From positions 62,001 through 126,000 of the forward strand of contig JAJDBU010000059.1 of the NCBI GenBank assembly GCA_029261195.1: DNA of 64,000 bases, written 5' to 3'. Under the pieces are notes generated by a model. It did not search any database. It was given only the letters and a program-made list of their open reading frames with translations, and was not told the origin of the DNA. This document shows, piece by piece, positions 8,878 to 16,891 of the stretch; within the stretch, counting starts at the first letter, position 1, and each line of letters starts with the position of its first letter. Source of the DNA: Nitrospirota bacterium (GTDB lineage: Bacteria; Nitrospirota; Nitrospiria; SBBL01; JAADHI01). The position numbers and the translations under genes were made by a program.

Positions 8878-10776
8878 CTAAAAAGAACGACTCATCCTGG
8901 CAAAGATGGATTGGTTTTTAAAATTAACGTCTGATTGTTTGCTTTTCGACAAATCTTCGCTCCAGCGTCCATCCAGACTCCAGGAAAACTTTCCGATCCG
9001 GTAAGCCATTGTGCCAGTCCCTTCAATTGTATTTCTATCAAGCCCGACCAGGCCATCTGTCCGCTCCTGGTTGGCACGCAGCCCGAAGGTCATACGAGTG
9101 CTTCCAAGATAGGTGGTATAGCGAAATTCTTCATAGAAGTGCTGGGAATCGAGGAAGACATTACTCGGATAGTCCTGGTAGGTCCATCCCCCGGAGAAAA
9201 CCCCTCCCTGCATAAAATAATAGGTTCCGCGAATATCGGCGACACGGATTTCGTTGGCCGGCCCGAAGCCCTCTATTTTTGTCCAACTTAATGTCGATTG
9301 CAGAAGAAGACTGTCATCTTCCCGCAAAATCCCCCGGAAATAACTGGTATCGGCATTGAGCTGAATGCGGTGTGAACGCTGGTCATCGAGTTCCTGATTT
9401 GCAGGTGTCGGTGCGAGCTTGCCGGCTTCGGGGACACCGAGACTCCGGTTAATGTCATTAAAGGTATAACCCAGAACAAGGTGGACAAGCCGGATGCGGG
9501 TGTTTTCGACATTGAGCGCAATCGTATTCATCAGGTCCGTTGAGTCGCCCTGTCCATCGGTGTCCGAAGAGCCGTAAGCGACGGAGTAGCTGGTGGTATA
9601 TCGCAGGATCTCGATTGCACGTGTGTAGTTCATAAAACCTCGATAGCGCTGAAAGCCGGTTTTTACGCTCGCACCGGCTCCCTTGGTATCGGTTTCACCG
9701 TAAGAGGCCCCGACACCGGATGAAAAACCGAAGAATGGCCGGTAATTAAGACTGTAGTCAATAAAGGGGGAGGAAGTTGTGATATTGCTGATGTCAAAGC
9801 GAAAATAGCGAGCGTTGACGACCATATCAAGTTGTTCTGTCGGGCGGTAGGAAGCGCCCCAGTTGACGTTAGACCGCTTCAAATCGACTCCACCCCCGGA
9901 GCCTCCGGGGGTTTCTGAATAATCGATGCGTGCGTGAGTATCCCATGTTGTCGCCGGTGTATAAAAAAGAGAGGCACCGAAGCCTCTTTCCTGTGAAAAT
10001 GATGTCCCGCTACTGTTACCGCCTTTGTCCGCGATCCGCGAAAAGGTGCTGACGATCAGAGCCGGAGCAAGACGGGTCTCCGTTGTCAGGTTCAAGGCGT
10101 TCCCCGTTACCTTGCTGACTGATCCGTCATTCAACTGAGCAACCGAGGCTTCATTGAACTGGTATCTCCCAATCAAAGTGGTTTCGCCCATGCGACCGTT
10201 TGACTCCAGATTCAAAAACCGGTTGATCGAATTTGGAAGTCGATTTGCGTCATCCACGGCCTCAAGTTCCGACTGATTATATGAAAGGGCGATGCGAGGA
10301 AGCCTTGGTGTAGAAAGAGACCAGTTGGCGCCAATTGTCGTAAGACGGTCCCTGTTCTTTTCGGCGTTTTCGTCAAATGTGTTGCTCCGGTTCACACGCT
10401 GGTAATAGAGACTGAGCGGTGAGATATAGGGCAGTAGGTTTGCGGCAACTGAATAATCGTAAAACTTAAAATCCTGCTCACCTCGAGTGTTCGTTTTAGT
10501 CTCCTGGCTCAGAAAGGTGCCGCTTAAAAGAAGGGTCCCAATTCGGGGATTAAAGATCTCTCCAAAATTTCGGAGGTTGTAACGCTGCTGGAAGGTTTTT
10601 GTTGTATTTATAATAGAATTGCCGCTTGTACTGCTTTGTTCTGTCCTTGTTGCCCCGTAACTCAGATCCAGTGAACCGCCCAAATTGATAAAACGGGCCT
10701 CCGCCCATGAGGGCGTAAGAAGAAAAAGGGAGAGAGCCCCAATCAAAAAATATTTCTTCTCCCTCAAGTGCAACAA
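8878..10776 (-). CDS. Outer-membrane beta-barrel protein of a cytochrome gene cluster
   Basis: 632 residues. The signal peptide ends near TPSWAEA, and the mature chain is dominated by alternating amphipathic strands rich in Tyr, Gly, Ser and Thr (for example LTTIGANWSLS, GASYRPTEQLDMVVNARYFRF, TFGLRANQERTDG). It finishes with a terminal Phe (FARMSRSF), the usual outer-membrane barrel signature recognised by the BAM machinery. There are no haem motifs. Length and context (periplasmic multiheme cytochromes plus a SurA-like chaperone immediately upstream) match the barrel partner of porin-cytochrome conduits such as the MtrB/PioB and Geobacter Omb types. Direct homology to those families cannot be claimed from inspection. 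It could also be an unrelated large porin. Confidence 0.85.
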   Translation of the reverse strand: MLHLREKKYFLIGALSLFLLTPSWAEARFINLGGSLDLSYGATRTEQSSTSGNSIINTTKTFQQRYNLRNFGEIFNPRIGTLLLSGTFLSQETKTNTRGEQDFKFYDYSVAANLLPYISPLSLYYQRVNRSNTFDENAEKNRDRLTTIGANWSLSTPRLPRIALSYNQSELEAVDDANRLPNSINRFLNLESNGRMGETTLIGRYQFNEASVAQLNDGSVSKVTGNALNLTTETRLAPALIVSTFSRIADKGGNSSGTSFSQERGFGASLFYTPATTWDTHARIDYSETPGGSGGGVDLKRSNVNWGASYRPTEQLDMVVNARYFRFDISNITTSSPFIDYSLNYRPFFGFSSGVGASYGETDTKGAGASVKTGFQRYRGFMNYTRAIEILRYTTSYSVAYGSSDTDGQGDSTDLMNTIALNVENTRIRLVHLVLGYTFNDINRSLGVPEAGKLAPTPANQELDDQRSHRIQLNADTSYFRGILREDDSLLLQSTLSWTKIEGFGPANEIRVADIRGTYYFMQGGVFSGGWTYQDYPSNVFLDSQHFYEEFRYTTYLGSTRMTFGLRANQERTDGLVGLDRNTIEGTGTMAYRIGKFSWSLDGRWSEDLSKSKQSDVNFKNQSIFARMSRSF

Positions 10777-10840
10777 CTCCCCTCCTTACAAAAACCGAAA
10801 CCCAAGCCCAAGCCTTTAGAGCATTACAGTTGTAGCGGAC

Positions 10841-11464
10841 CTATTCTCCCGAAACGGTCCTATCGTGCCCTGATATGCGCTCATTAAGATTGATCTGAAT
10901 ATCCGCACTCTCACTGATTGCCTTGAGTCTCATTATTTTCTCCGCTTGAGTCAAAGTCGATAAATGAGACCAGGTTTTATTGATGAGAATCGAACGTTTG
11001 ACTCCGGAACGGATATCTTTCCGTTGAAGCGCCTCTTTTTGAACAGCAAGCTCATAAGAGTGATCAGACTGAAACCTGCCCCGGATAAGGGCGACACCGG
11101 TATCAATTTCATTTTCCGTAACAGGCAGGCCCTCTTTTAAGCCTTCCTGATAAAGCAGCTCTTCCTCAATCAGCCGTTTTAATATCTCCTCACGTAAACT
11201 TTGCATTCTCGAAGCCGGAAGTTCCCGATGACCGATTCGACTGAGATAGGCTTGGAGCGCTCCATTGACGGCGAGACTGGAAATCGGCGTCTGATTGACC
11301 GCAGCGACAGTCGCAGCAAGAACCGGAGCCACAGGAAAGCCGACGATAGCTGTGGCGATTGCGATAAATATGCTCAGAACAGAGCTGAGCGATGCGGACA
11401 TGAATCGCTTTACCCGCGGACACGTTTTTGGTGTTAGAGCATATTTTTTGTCGGCCGGCTTCAT
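10841..11464 (-). CDS. SurA-N-domain periplasmic chaperone-like protein
   Basis: 207 residues. After a long basic N-terminus, a hydrophobic export segment ends at VLAATVAAVNQTPIS, which is the SurA/PpiD-type entry strand. The SurA N-terminal helices follow: LREEILKRLIEEELLYQEGLKEGLPVTENEID and a long helical tail. No parvulin peptidyl-prolyl isomerase domain is present, so this is only the chaperone part. The gene overlaps the stop of the 4-heme cytochrome by 4 bases (ATGA) and precedes the barrel gene by 64 bases. A role in escorting the barrel or the cytochromes across the periplasm is inferred from the position. Confidence 0.82.
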   Translation of the reverse strand: MKPADKKYALTPKTCPRVKRFMSASLSSVLSIFIAIATAIVGFPVAPVLAATVAAVNQTPISSLAVNGALQAYLSRIGHRELPASRMQSLREEILKRLIEEELLYQEGLKEGLPVTENEIDTGVALIRGRFQSDHSYELAVQKEALQRKDIRSGVKRSILINKTWSHLSTLTQAEKIMRLKAISESADIQINLNERISGHDRTVSGE

Positions 11465-12561
11465 TTTTTGTGACAGCTCAAACAGATAAGACTGCGTTCA
11501 TTTCGGTCTTGTGAATTTGCACCGGGACGAGAGGCCAGTCTAAGAAAAAGGGAATTGTTGATTGTCTGGGCATCGACCGGCGCTGAAAGTGCGGGTTGAC
11601 CGCCGGGTCGGCTCGCCTCGTGCGGATTATGGCATGAGGCACATTCAATATAGGGGGCATCAGGCCGACTCGGATCGGAGGCATAGGCCCGAATACGGTC
11701 TCGTTTATCAAGGGGGAGATTTGCACCGCTCGGATGGCGATCGATCCACATCACCCCGCCACTTCCCGGGACTCGCCCTCCTTTTGTCGTGATATTGGTT
11801 AATATCTCTCTAAACTGAGGATCAACACGGGGAATCTCCATACTGATGGGGTGGTCATCCCGCAAATCAAGACCCAGGTTCGGAAAGGGTTCTGAGCCGA
11901 AGGAGGCATTCGGGCCGGCACCGAACTGGTCAAAATAAATGAAACCGCCCGCTTCACTATCCCGCAGTCCTTCTTTAAAGCTGTTTGATGCATCGACGGC
12001 CGGGCCGGAAAAACTCATTCCGATACTTCCACCCTGGCCGTCCATTGTTTTGTTGTTCTGAAAAAAGCCTCCCGATCCGGAGCTGTTAATCAAAGCGTCA
12101 AAGGCAACAGCGCCATCGTGGCAGGACAGACAGGCGAGCGACACACCTTTTGGACGTCCGGGGACACCCATGAGGTCCTGAGCGTCAAAGTGAGGGCTGT
12201 TGTAAGGGGTGAAGGCCATTGAATTGGGGAGACGCCGATTCCAAAGGGGGGCAATTCCCTGGACACCGCCAACATTACTGCGACCGCCATGCGGTGTATG
12301 GCAGAAGATACAGACCTCTTCATTGAGGCGAACATCTCCTTCGGTTCCGCGCACTTCAGGATTCCGGGCGCCACGAAGAGAGGTCAAATCACCCGGTTTA
12401 AAGTCATTACCTTCCCCGGCCAGAATATCAGGGTTGACAGCGAGGTTGTGCTTTGTGTGCCGAATATCTTCAGACCCACTCACAAATCCGACCGAAATAT
12501 GGATTCCAGCCAGAATCAGCAGCGAAAAAAACACGAGAAATCGGGACAATCCAGCCTTCAT
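11461..12561 (-). CDS. Tetraheme c-type cytochrome, doubled-CXXCH family
   Basis: 366 residues with a signal peptide (FFSLLILAGIHISVGFVSG). Four CxxCH motifs are seen: CIFCH, CLSCH, CASCH and a C-terminal CLSCHKK. Shared blocks with the 12-heme and 5-heme proteins are TKHNLAV at the mature N-terminus, FCHTPHG, APLWNRRLP, LACLSCHDG, DLRDDHPISM and SCHNPHE. Start and stop overlap the neighbouring genes by 4 bases on both sides, so it is translationally coupled to the NHL lipoprotein upstream and the SurA-N protein downstream. Predicted periplasmic electron carrier. Confidence 0.92.
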   Translation of the reverse strand: MKAGLSRFLVFFSLLILAGIHISVGFVSGSEDIRHTKHNLAVNPDILAGEGNDFKPGDLTSLRGARNPEVRGTEGDVRLNEEVCIFCHTPHGGRSNVGGVQGIAPLWNRRLPNSMAFTPYNSPHFDAQDLMGVPGRPKGVSLACLSCHDGAVAFDALINSSGSGGFFQNNKTMDGQGGSIGMSFSGPAVDASNSFKEGLRDSEAGGFIYFDQFGAGPNASFGSEPFPNLGLDLRDDHPISMEIPRVDPQFREILTNITTKGGRVPGSGGVMWIDRHPSGANLPLDKRDRIRAYASDPSRPDAPYIECASCHNPHEASRPGGQPALSAPVDAQTINNSLFLRLASRPGANSQDRNERSLICLSCHKK

Positions 12562-13802
12562 TGGGTCGAGGATTCTCCTTCTTCAAGGCTGGAGCTTCCT
12601 GCTTCAGGGTTAGAGGCTCCTGCAGGGAGGGTTTCAGTTTCCTGGGCGGGCGGTTCAGATGGCGTCACCGGCGTTTTTCCTCCAAAAAACTGAAATTTTG
12701 CAGGTGCTTCATCTGGAACAAGCGGAGTGACTGCTGAACCCGGGGCTTCTGATTCTGAAGCTTGGAGATACTGAAAGACATTGATGCGGTGATTGTATTG
12801 GTCTGCCACATAAATCCGGTCTTGATTGTCAATCGACAAACCCGCCGGAAGCCAGAATTGACCTTTGCGTCCCCCGAACTCCCCAAAGAAAAGAAGAAGT
12901 CGGCCTGAGGGCTCAAAGATCTGAACATTATTGAATCGGGCATCAACAACATAGATGTGTCCCTCCGAATCAACACCGACGCCCTTTGGAAGAGAAAATT
13001 GTCCAAAACCGGTTCCGACACTACCGAACTTTGAAATAAACTTCCCATCGGCATCAAAAATCTGAACTCTGAAATTCATATCGGTGACATAAATGTGTCC
13101 CGCCCCGTCGATAAAAAGATTGGCCGGAAAGTTAAAAGCGCCATCCCCGCTGCCACGTTCGCCAAATTCAAAAAGGAATTTTCCTGAAAAATCGAAAACG
13201 AAGGCCTTGTGTTTCCGGGTATCAACGATATAGACCCGCTTCAATTCGTTGTTGAGTGCGATGCCCACAGGCCGCTCCAGCAGGTTCATATCGCCCATGT
13301 CGAAAAGGTGTTTTCCCTGGGCATCGTAGACCAGGGCTTTTCGGAGGACGGTATCCGTGACGTAAACACGGCCCTCGTTATCGACTGCGACGCCAAGCGG
13401 CCCGGCAAGGGCGCCCGGCCCGTCAACACCGATCATAGAAAACTGTTTTCCGGCTTCGTCAAATACCAGAACTTTGCGCCATCCGGAGTCTGCCACATAA
13501 ATTCGGCCGTTTGGGGCAGCAAAAACGGCATAGGGTTTGACCAGTCTCGCGACTGAAGACTCATCGAAGAGGAAGGCCTTAAAGCGATCCCAAAAACCCT
13601 TTTCTTCGACGTCATCGGAAGAAGAAATTGTTTTAAGAAATTTTATCCGTGCTTGTTCCGGTGGCTGAGGCCAGAATAGCTCTGGCTCTGAACGGATGGC
13701 CCTCTTGCCGCAAGCCGTCAATATCCCCCCAAAAGCACAAAAAACAAGGAACAGGCAAAGGATGCGGAACGTCTGCTTTGAGTTCGTGTAGCGCTTCACC
13801 AA
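12558..13802 (-). CDS. NHL-repeat beta-propeller lipoprotein (second copy)
   Basis: 414 residues with the lipobox GGILTAC after a hydrophobic stretch, then SEPELFWPQPPEQARIKFL, matching the paralogue at 7715 (SIFWPKPPDVPRISYVQ). At least five NHL repeats follow, for example GVAVDNEGRVYVTDT, GIALNNELKRVYIVDT, GVGVDSEGHIYVVDARFNNVQIFEPSG and GLSIDNQDRIYVADQYNHRINVF. A low-complexity C-terminal tail of about 70 residues rich in Pro, Glu and Ser is absent from the other copy. It starts 10 bases after the 5-heme cytochrome gene. Confidence 0.88.
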   Translation of the reverse strand: MVKRYTNSKQTFRILCLFLVFCAFGGILTACGKRAIRSEPELFWPQPPEQARIKFLKTISSSDDVEEKGFWDRFKAFLFDESSVARLVKPYAVFAAPNGRIYVADSGWRKVLVFDEAGKQFSMIGVDGPGALAGPLGVAVDNEGRVYVTDTVLRKALVYDAQGKHLFDMGDMNLLERPVGIALNNELKRVYIVDTRKHKAFVFDFSGKFLFEFGERGSGDGAFNFPANLFIDGAGHIYVTDMNFRVQIFDADGKFISKFGSVGTGFGQFSLPKGVGVDSEGHIYVVDARFNNVQIFEPSGRLLLFFGEFGGRKGQFWLPAGLSIDNQDRIYVADQYNHRINVFQYLQASESEAPGSAVTPLVPDEAPAKFQFFGGKTPVTPSEPPAQETETLPAGASNPEAGSSSLEEGESSTQ

Positions 13803-13812
13803 GAGTAGGCTC

Positions 13813-14619
13813 CTATTTTTGGTGACAGGTCAGGCAAAGGGCGCTTCCCCTGTTAGAGGTTCGGAGGAAAGGATCGCGACCTTCCAGATTTTTTTCGTCC
13901 GGACTATGGATGTCATGGCATGAGGCGCACTGAACCTTATCGCCTTCAAAAGTCTGAATTCCGTTCGCAAACATCCGGCCACCGTCTGTTTTCAAAATCG
14001 TCGGCTGGTTGAATTGCGGATCAAGATCAATCGTCGGATAGGCCATTGAAAAGGCATGATCATCCCGTAAGTCTTTCGTAAAATAACGGATTGTCGCATC
14101 ATGGGCTCCGGATATGCCACCGTAAGCGCCTTCGTTTCGATTATGGCACTTGGAGCAGGCGTCACTGCCCGGTTCTCCTTCAAGCGTCATACGATGTTTC
14201 ACGCCACTCTCGCTGATGCTATGGAAACGAGGCGGCTTCAAAACGGAGTCTACGGCCACGGAACCGTCATGGCAGGAAAGGCAGGCCAGCGAAATGCCGT
14301 CGGGCGCTTTACGTGGACTCGAATCAAAGTTGGGACTCGAATACATTTGGTAGGCCGTTTCTTTGGGGAGTTCTCGATTCCATAGGGGCGCATAGCTGCT
14401 ACTGTTGTGGGGGGTGTGGCAATAGACGCAGGTTTCACGATAGTCGCTGAAGGTTCCCCCTTGCATCGGACCCGATTCTGCCTGGTATCCGCGCCAGTTC
14501 AGGGCGGAAAGGTCATGCCGTGAGCGAACAATGGACCCTCCTTTTGCAGAGGCGGATATCAATAAGAGGAGCGCCATGGCGACAGAACCGACGGCGATAT
14601 GAATCTGCACCCACTTCAA
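13813..14619 (-). CDS. Pentaheme c-type cytochrome, doubled-CXXCH family
   Basis: 268 residues with an N-terminal signal peptide (MALLLLISASAKG). Five CxxCH motifs: CVYCH, CLSCH, CSKCH, CASCH and CLTCH close to the C-terminus. The order RHDLSALNWRG, YCHTPHN, APLWNRELPKE, LACLSCHDG, DLRDDHAFSMAYP repeats the module found in the 4-heme and 12-heme proteins, so the three are paralogues of different haem number. It is the first gene of the minus-strand operon; a promoter-like element lies at 14708-14734. Confidence 0.92.
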   Translation of the reverse strand: MKWVQIHIAVGSVAMALLLLISASAKGGSIVRSRHDLSALNWRGYQAESGPMQGGTFSDYRETCVYCHTPHNSSSYAPLWNRELPKETAYQMYSSPNFDSSPRKAPDGISLACLSCHDGSVAVDSVLKPPRFHSISESGVKHRMTLEGEPGSDACSKCHNRNEGAYGGISGAHDATIRYFTKDLRDDHAFSMAYPTIDLDPQFNQPTILKTDGGRMFANGIQTFEGDKVQCASCHDIHSPDEKNLEGRDPFLRTSNRGSALCLTCHQK

Positions 14620-14707
14620 CAGGAAACACGGCCTCCGCTACGGACTCGCTCGAAAGTAAAAAAACGAGAAAAAAAACAGATATAAAAACCCAAAATTATC
14701 AGGGTTA

Positions 14708-14734
14708 ACTATAATTTTTTCTCGCTTTTGTCAA
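14708..14734 (-). promoter_or_regulatory. Promoter-like element for the minus-strand cytochrome operon
   Basis: On the minus strand TTGACA (14729-14734) is followed after 15 bases by TATAGT (14708-14713). The hexamers are near consensus, but the spacer is two bases short, so the exact -10 register is uncertain. It faces away from the triheme gene at 14854. Confidence 0.5.
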
Positions 14735-14792
14735 GGAAAAAAGAGGCCAAAGCCGAATCAAATTGAACCGAAGCCTGTTTGCTAAAATTTTA

Positions 14793-14820
14793 TTGACAAA
14801 GATTAAAAAGGTATGATAGT
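14793..14820 (+). promoter_or_regulatory. Promoter-like element for the triheme cytochrome pair
   Basis: TTGACA (14793-14798), a 16-base spacer and GATAGT (14815-14820), 33 bases ahead of the ATG at 14854. The -35 is perfect and the -10 weak. Together with 14708-14734 it makes the AT-rich intergenic segment a divergent control region. Confidence 0.45.
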
Positions 14821-14853
14821 TCTCCTTCAACTTTTCATATTTGCCAGGGAGGA

Positions 14854-15228
14854 ATGATGAAAAAAGTACGGATCGGCATCGTGTTGGGTATGGCCCTGCT
14901 CTTTTCGTTCTTGTTCGTCGGAGATCATGTCTCAGGTTATTTTGGTGACATGATTCTAAACAGCAAGGCAGAAAAACGAGGGATGCCGCCTGTCGTCTTC
15001 CCTCATTGGTACCACAGGGCGGAATTTAAATGTAAGGTCTGCCATCCGGCCATCTTTGAGATGCGCTCGGGTGCAAATGACATTGATATGAAGAAGATTA
15101 TCATTGACGGGCAATTCTGTGGGAAATGCCATAACGGCACCATCTCATGGAAACCGATTGACTGTGCACGGTGTCACTCAGGCGTTCCCGGAATGAAGAC
15201 GGGTGTACTCGAAGGGTTCCCAAAATAG
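14854..15228 (+). CDS. Triheme c7-like periplasmic cytochrome
   Basis: 124 residues with a signal peptide or anchor (LGMALLFSFLFVG). The mature region has PPVVFPHWYHRAEFKCKVCH followed by CGKCH and CARCH: three haem motifs in the spacing of the cytochrome c7/c3 superfamily, with the conserved VFPH-xxHR histidines supplying distal ligands. A GGGAGGAATG ribosome site gives the start; the second Met (14857) is equally possible. The next gene encodes a longer triheme protein with the same haem domain. Likely a small periplasmic electron shuttle linked to the divergent multiheme operon. Confidence 0.92.
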   Translation: MMKKVRIGIVLGMALLFSFLFVGDHVSGYFGDMILNSKAEKRGMPPVVFPHWYHRAEFKCKVCHPAIFEMRSGANDIDMKKIIIDGQFCGKCHNGTISWKPIDCARCHSGVPGMKTGVLEGFPK

Positions 15229-15238
15229 GAGGGGTAAT

Positions 15239-15943
15239 ATGACCTGGGCAACAAAAGGACGAAAGAAATCTTTTTATTCTGTGCTCGTGCTGGTAGTCTT
15301 TTCCCTCTCTTCTATTTATGCCTGTGTACGACAGGCAAAGAGTGAACCGGTTGCAGCAGCCGAGACAGCGACAGTTGAAAGTAAAGGGGCGCCCGTAGTG
15401 GTCGCTCAAGCAACGGCACCCGTTCAAGTGAATGAAGAGGACTTGAAGGGCTCGGGAGACGCTCCGAAGGTACGGTCTCTGGTTGCGCCGCCCCCAGTGG
15501 AAGGCTTACCTCAGTTTGAAGATCCGACTAAGCTGCCAACACCCGGACCTCCGTACAACAGGGAGAACTCAAACCCGCATGTTGCGATGGAGAGTATTCC
15601 GAAGGAAGCCACCGGTGTTGAAGACTGGGTCAAGGCCTTCAAGGAAGAGAAGATCCATCCGCATGAATCACTTGATCTGTCAAAACCTCCGGTTCCACCA
15701 TTTAACTTTGATGTCGAAATTCCCGCAGTCGGCTCGATGCCGAATGTCGTTTTCCCACATTTTCCGCATACCTTCTGGCTGGATTGTACGAACTGCCATC
15801 CCGGAATCTTTATGATGAAAAAGGGGGGGAATCCAATCTCAATGGTCAAGATTGTCAACGGTGAGTTTTGCGGGCGCTGTCACGGGCGAGTGGCCTTCCC
15901 CATCGCAAACTGCACCCGTTGCCATGTGAAACCGAAGGAATAA
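15239..15943 (+). CDS. Triheme c7-like cytochrome with long proline-rich linker
   Basis: The ATG at 15239 follows AGGAGGGG and is preferred over an upstream in-frame start at 15203 that overlaps the previous gene. The product is 234 residues: an N-terminal hydrophobic segment ending SSIYAC (possible lipobox), then about 100 residues rich in Pro, Glu, Ala and Val that look disordered. The C-terminal domain MPNVVFPHFPHTFWLDCTNCH carries the CGRCH and CTRCH motifs. The haem domain is paralogous to the 124-residue protein just upstream. The linker could let a membrane-tethered haem domain reach across the periplasm. A terminator follows at 15972. Confidence 0.9.
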   Translation: MTWATKGRKKSFYSVLVLVVFSLSSIYACVRQAKSEPVAAAETATVESKGAPVVVAQATAPVQVNEEDLKGSGDAPKVRSLVAPPPVEGLPQFEDPTKLPTPGPPYNRENSNPHVAMESIPKEATGVEDWVKAFKEEKIHPHESLDLSKPPVPPFNFDVEIPAVGSMPNVVFPHFPHTFWLDCTNCHPGIFMMKKGGNPISMVKIVNGEFCGRCHGRVAFPIANCTRCHVKPKE

Positions 15944-15971
15944 GGACTTAGAACCTTATTGCGCAAGCTGT

Positions 15972-16014
15972 AAAAAAACCGGTCACTGCCACTTAGCGGG
16001 TGATCGGTTTTTTT
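15972..16014 (+). terminator. Rho-independent terminator after the triheme genes
   Basis: A-rich left arm AAAAAACCGGTCAC pairs with GTGATCGGTTTTTT (one G-U pair) around a 15-base loop, ending in a run of seven T. The A-run on the other side would make it work in both directions. It lies 28 bases past the stop at 15943. Confidence 0.85.
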
Positions 16015-16048
16015 ATGTGTAGTAGGTTGATTTCCCCGTATAGATCCA

Positions 16049-16891
16049 ATGAAAAATGCTTTCCTAATCGTGCTCATTTTACTTTCTTTCCACGCTTCTG
16101 TGCTCAGCGCACAAGAGAATCTGGCGCAAGCAATTACAGTTAAGGCGGAGCGCATTCAAGAACAACTCATTGGCCCGGTCAAAACAGTATTAGTCGAGTT
16201 TTCAAAAATAAAAAAGGTTGGCGGAAAATGGATACCGGAAGATTTGAGGACCCCTTGGCTCTTAACAACCTATAATCGCAAAGGTTATCGGATGCAGGAA
16301 GATCAACTCTACTTAGATAGATTGCTCGACTTTAAATCTATTTTCACCTACGACTCACTGGGACAGCTCTCCAAAGGGACTGAGTACGACCACAAAGAAA
16401 AGGTCACGTTTCAGTGGACTTACAAACACCATGTGTCGGAAAACAGAATTGAAGAAAATCGGAGTTTTCCAAACGGAACAAGCTTTTCGACAATCAATTA
16501 TCTCTACGACCCAATGGGAAACTTGATTGAAGAAAAACATAAGTTGGAGCAGACCCAAAACTATTTTAGATGGGTTTACCAATATGATGCCGGGGGAAGA
16601 AAAACCGAAGAATCCTATTATCTTTCACGCCCTGAGGCTCAGGAAGGCAAGATGAAGTCATTGCTTAATTTCAGGGTCGTCTTTTTGTATGATAGCCAAG
16701 ACAATCTTATCAAAGAGACACGATTTAATGCTGCTGGTCAAGCAATCTCGAATAAGCATTTTCAGTACACCTACGACAAAACCGGAAACTGGATTTCTCA
16801 AACCGCAGAAGAAGCAGTGGTAACATCCGGCGAAGCAGTGCTTGAGCCAACTGAAATCACCTACCGAACAATCACCTACTACCAACCATGA
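16049..16891 (+). CDS. Secreted YD-repeat (RHS-like) protein
   Basis: 280 residues with a signal peptide (MKNAFLIVLILLSFHASVLSA). The chain carries short YD repeats: YDSLGQLSKGTEYD, YLYDPMGNLIEEKHKL, YQYDAGGRKTEES, FLYDSQDNLIKETRFNAAGQ and YTYDKTGNWISQ. These resemble the strand-turn units of RHS/YD proteins but without a toxin or core-shell domain. Such small secreted copies have no known function. The next gene starts inside its stop codon (ATGA overlap), so the two are coupled. Confidence 0.8.
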   Translation: MKNAFLIVLILLSFHASVLSAQENLAQAITVKAERIQEQLIGPVKTVLVEFSKIKKVGGKWIPEDLRTPWLLTTYNRKGYRMQEDQLYLDRLLDFKSIFTYDSLGQLSKGTEYDHKEKVTFQWTYKHHVSENRIEENRSFPNGTSFSTINYLYDPMGNLIEEKHKLEQTQNYFRWVYQYDAGGRKTEESYYLSRPEAQEGKMKSLLNFRVVFLYDSQDNLIKETRFNAAGQAISNKHFQYTYDKTGNWISQTAEEAVVTSGEAVLEPTEITYRTITYYQP

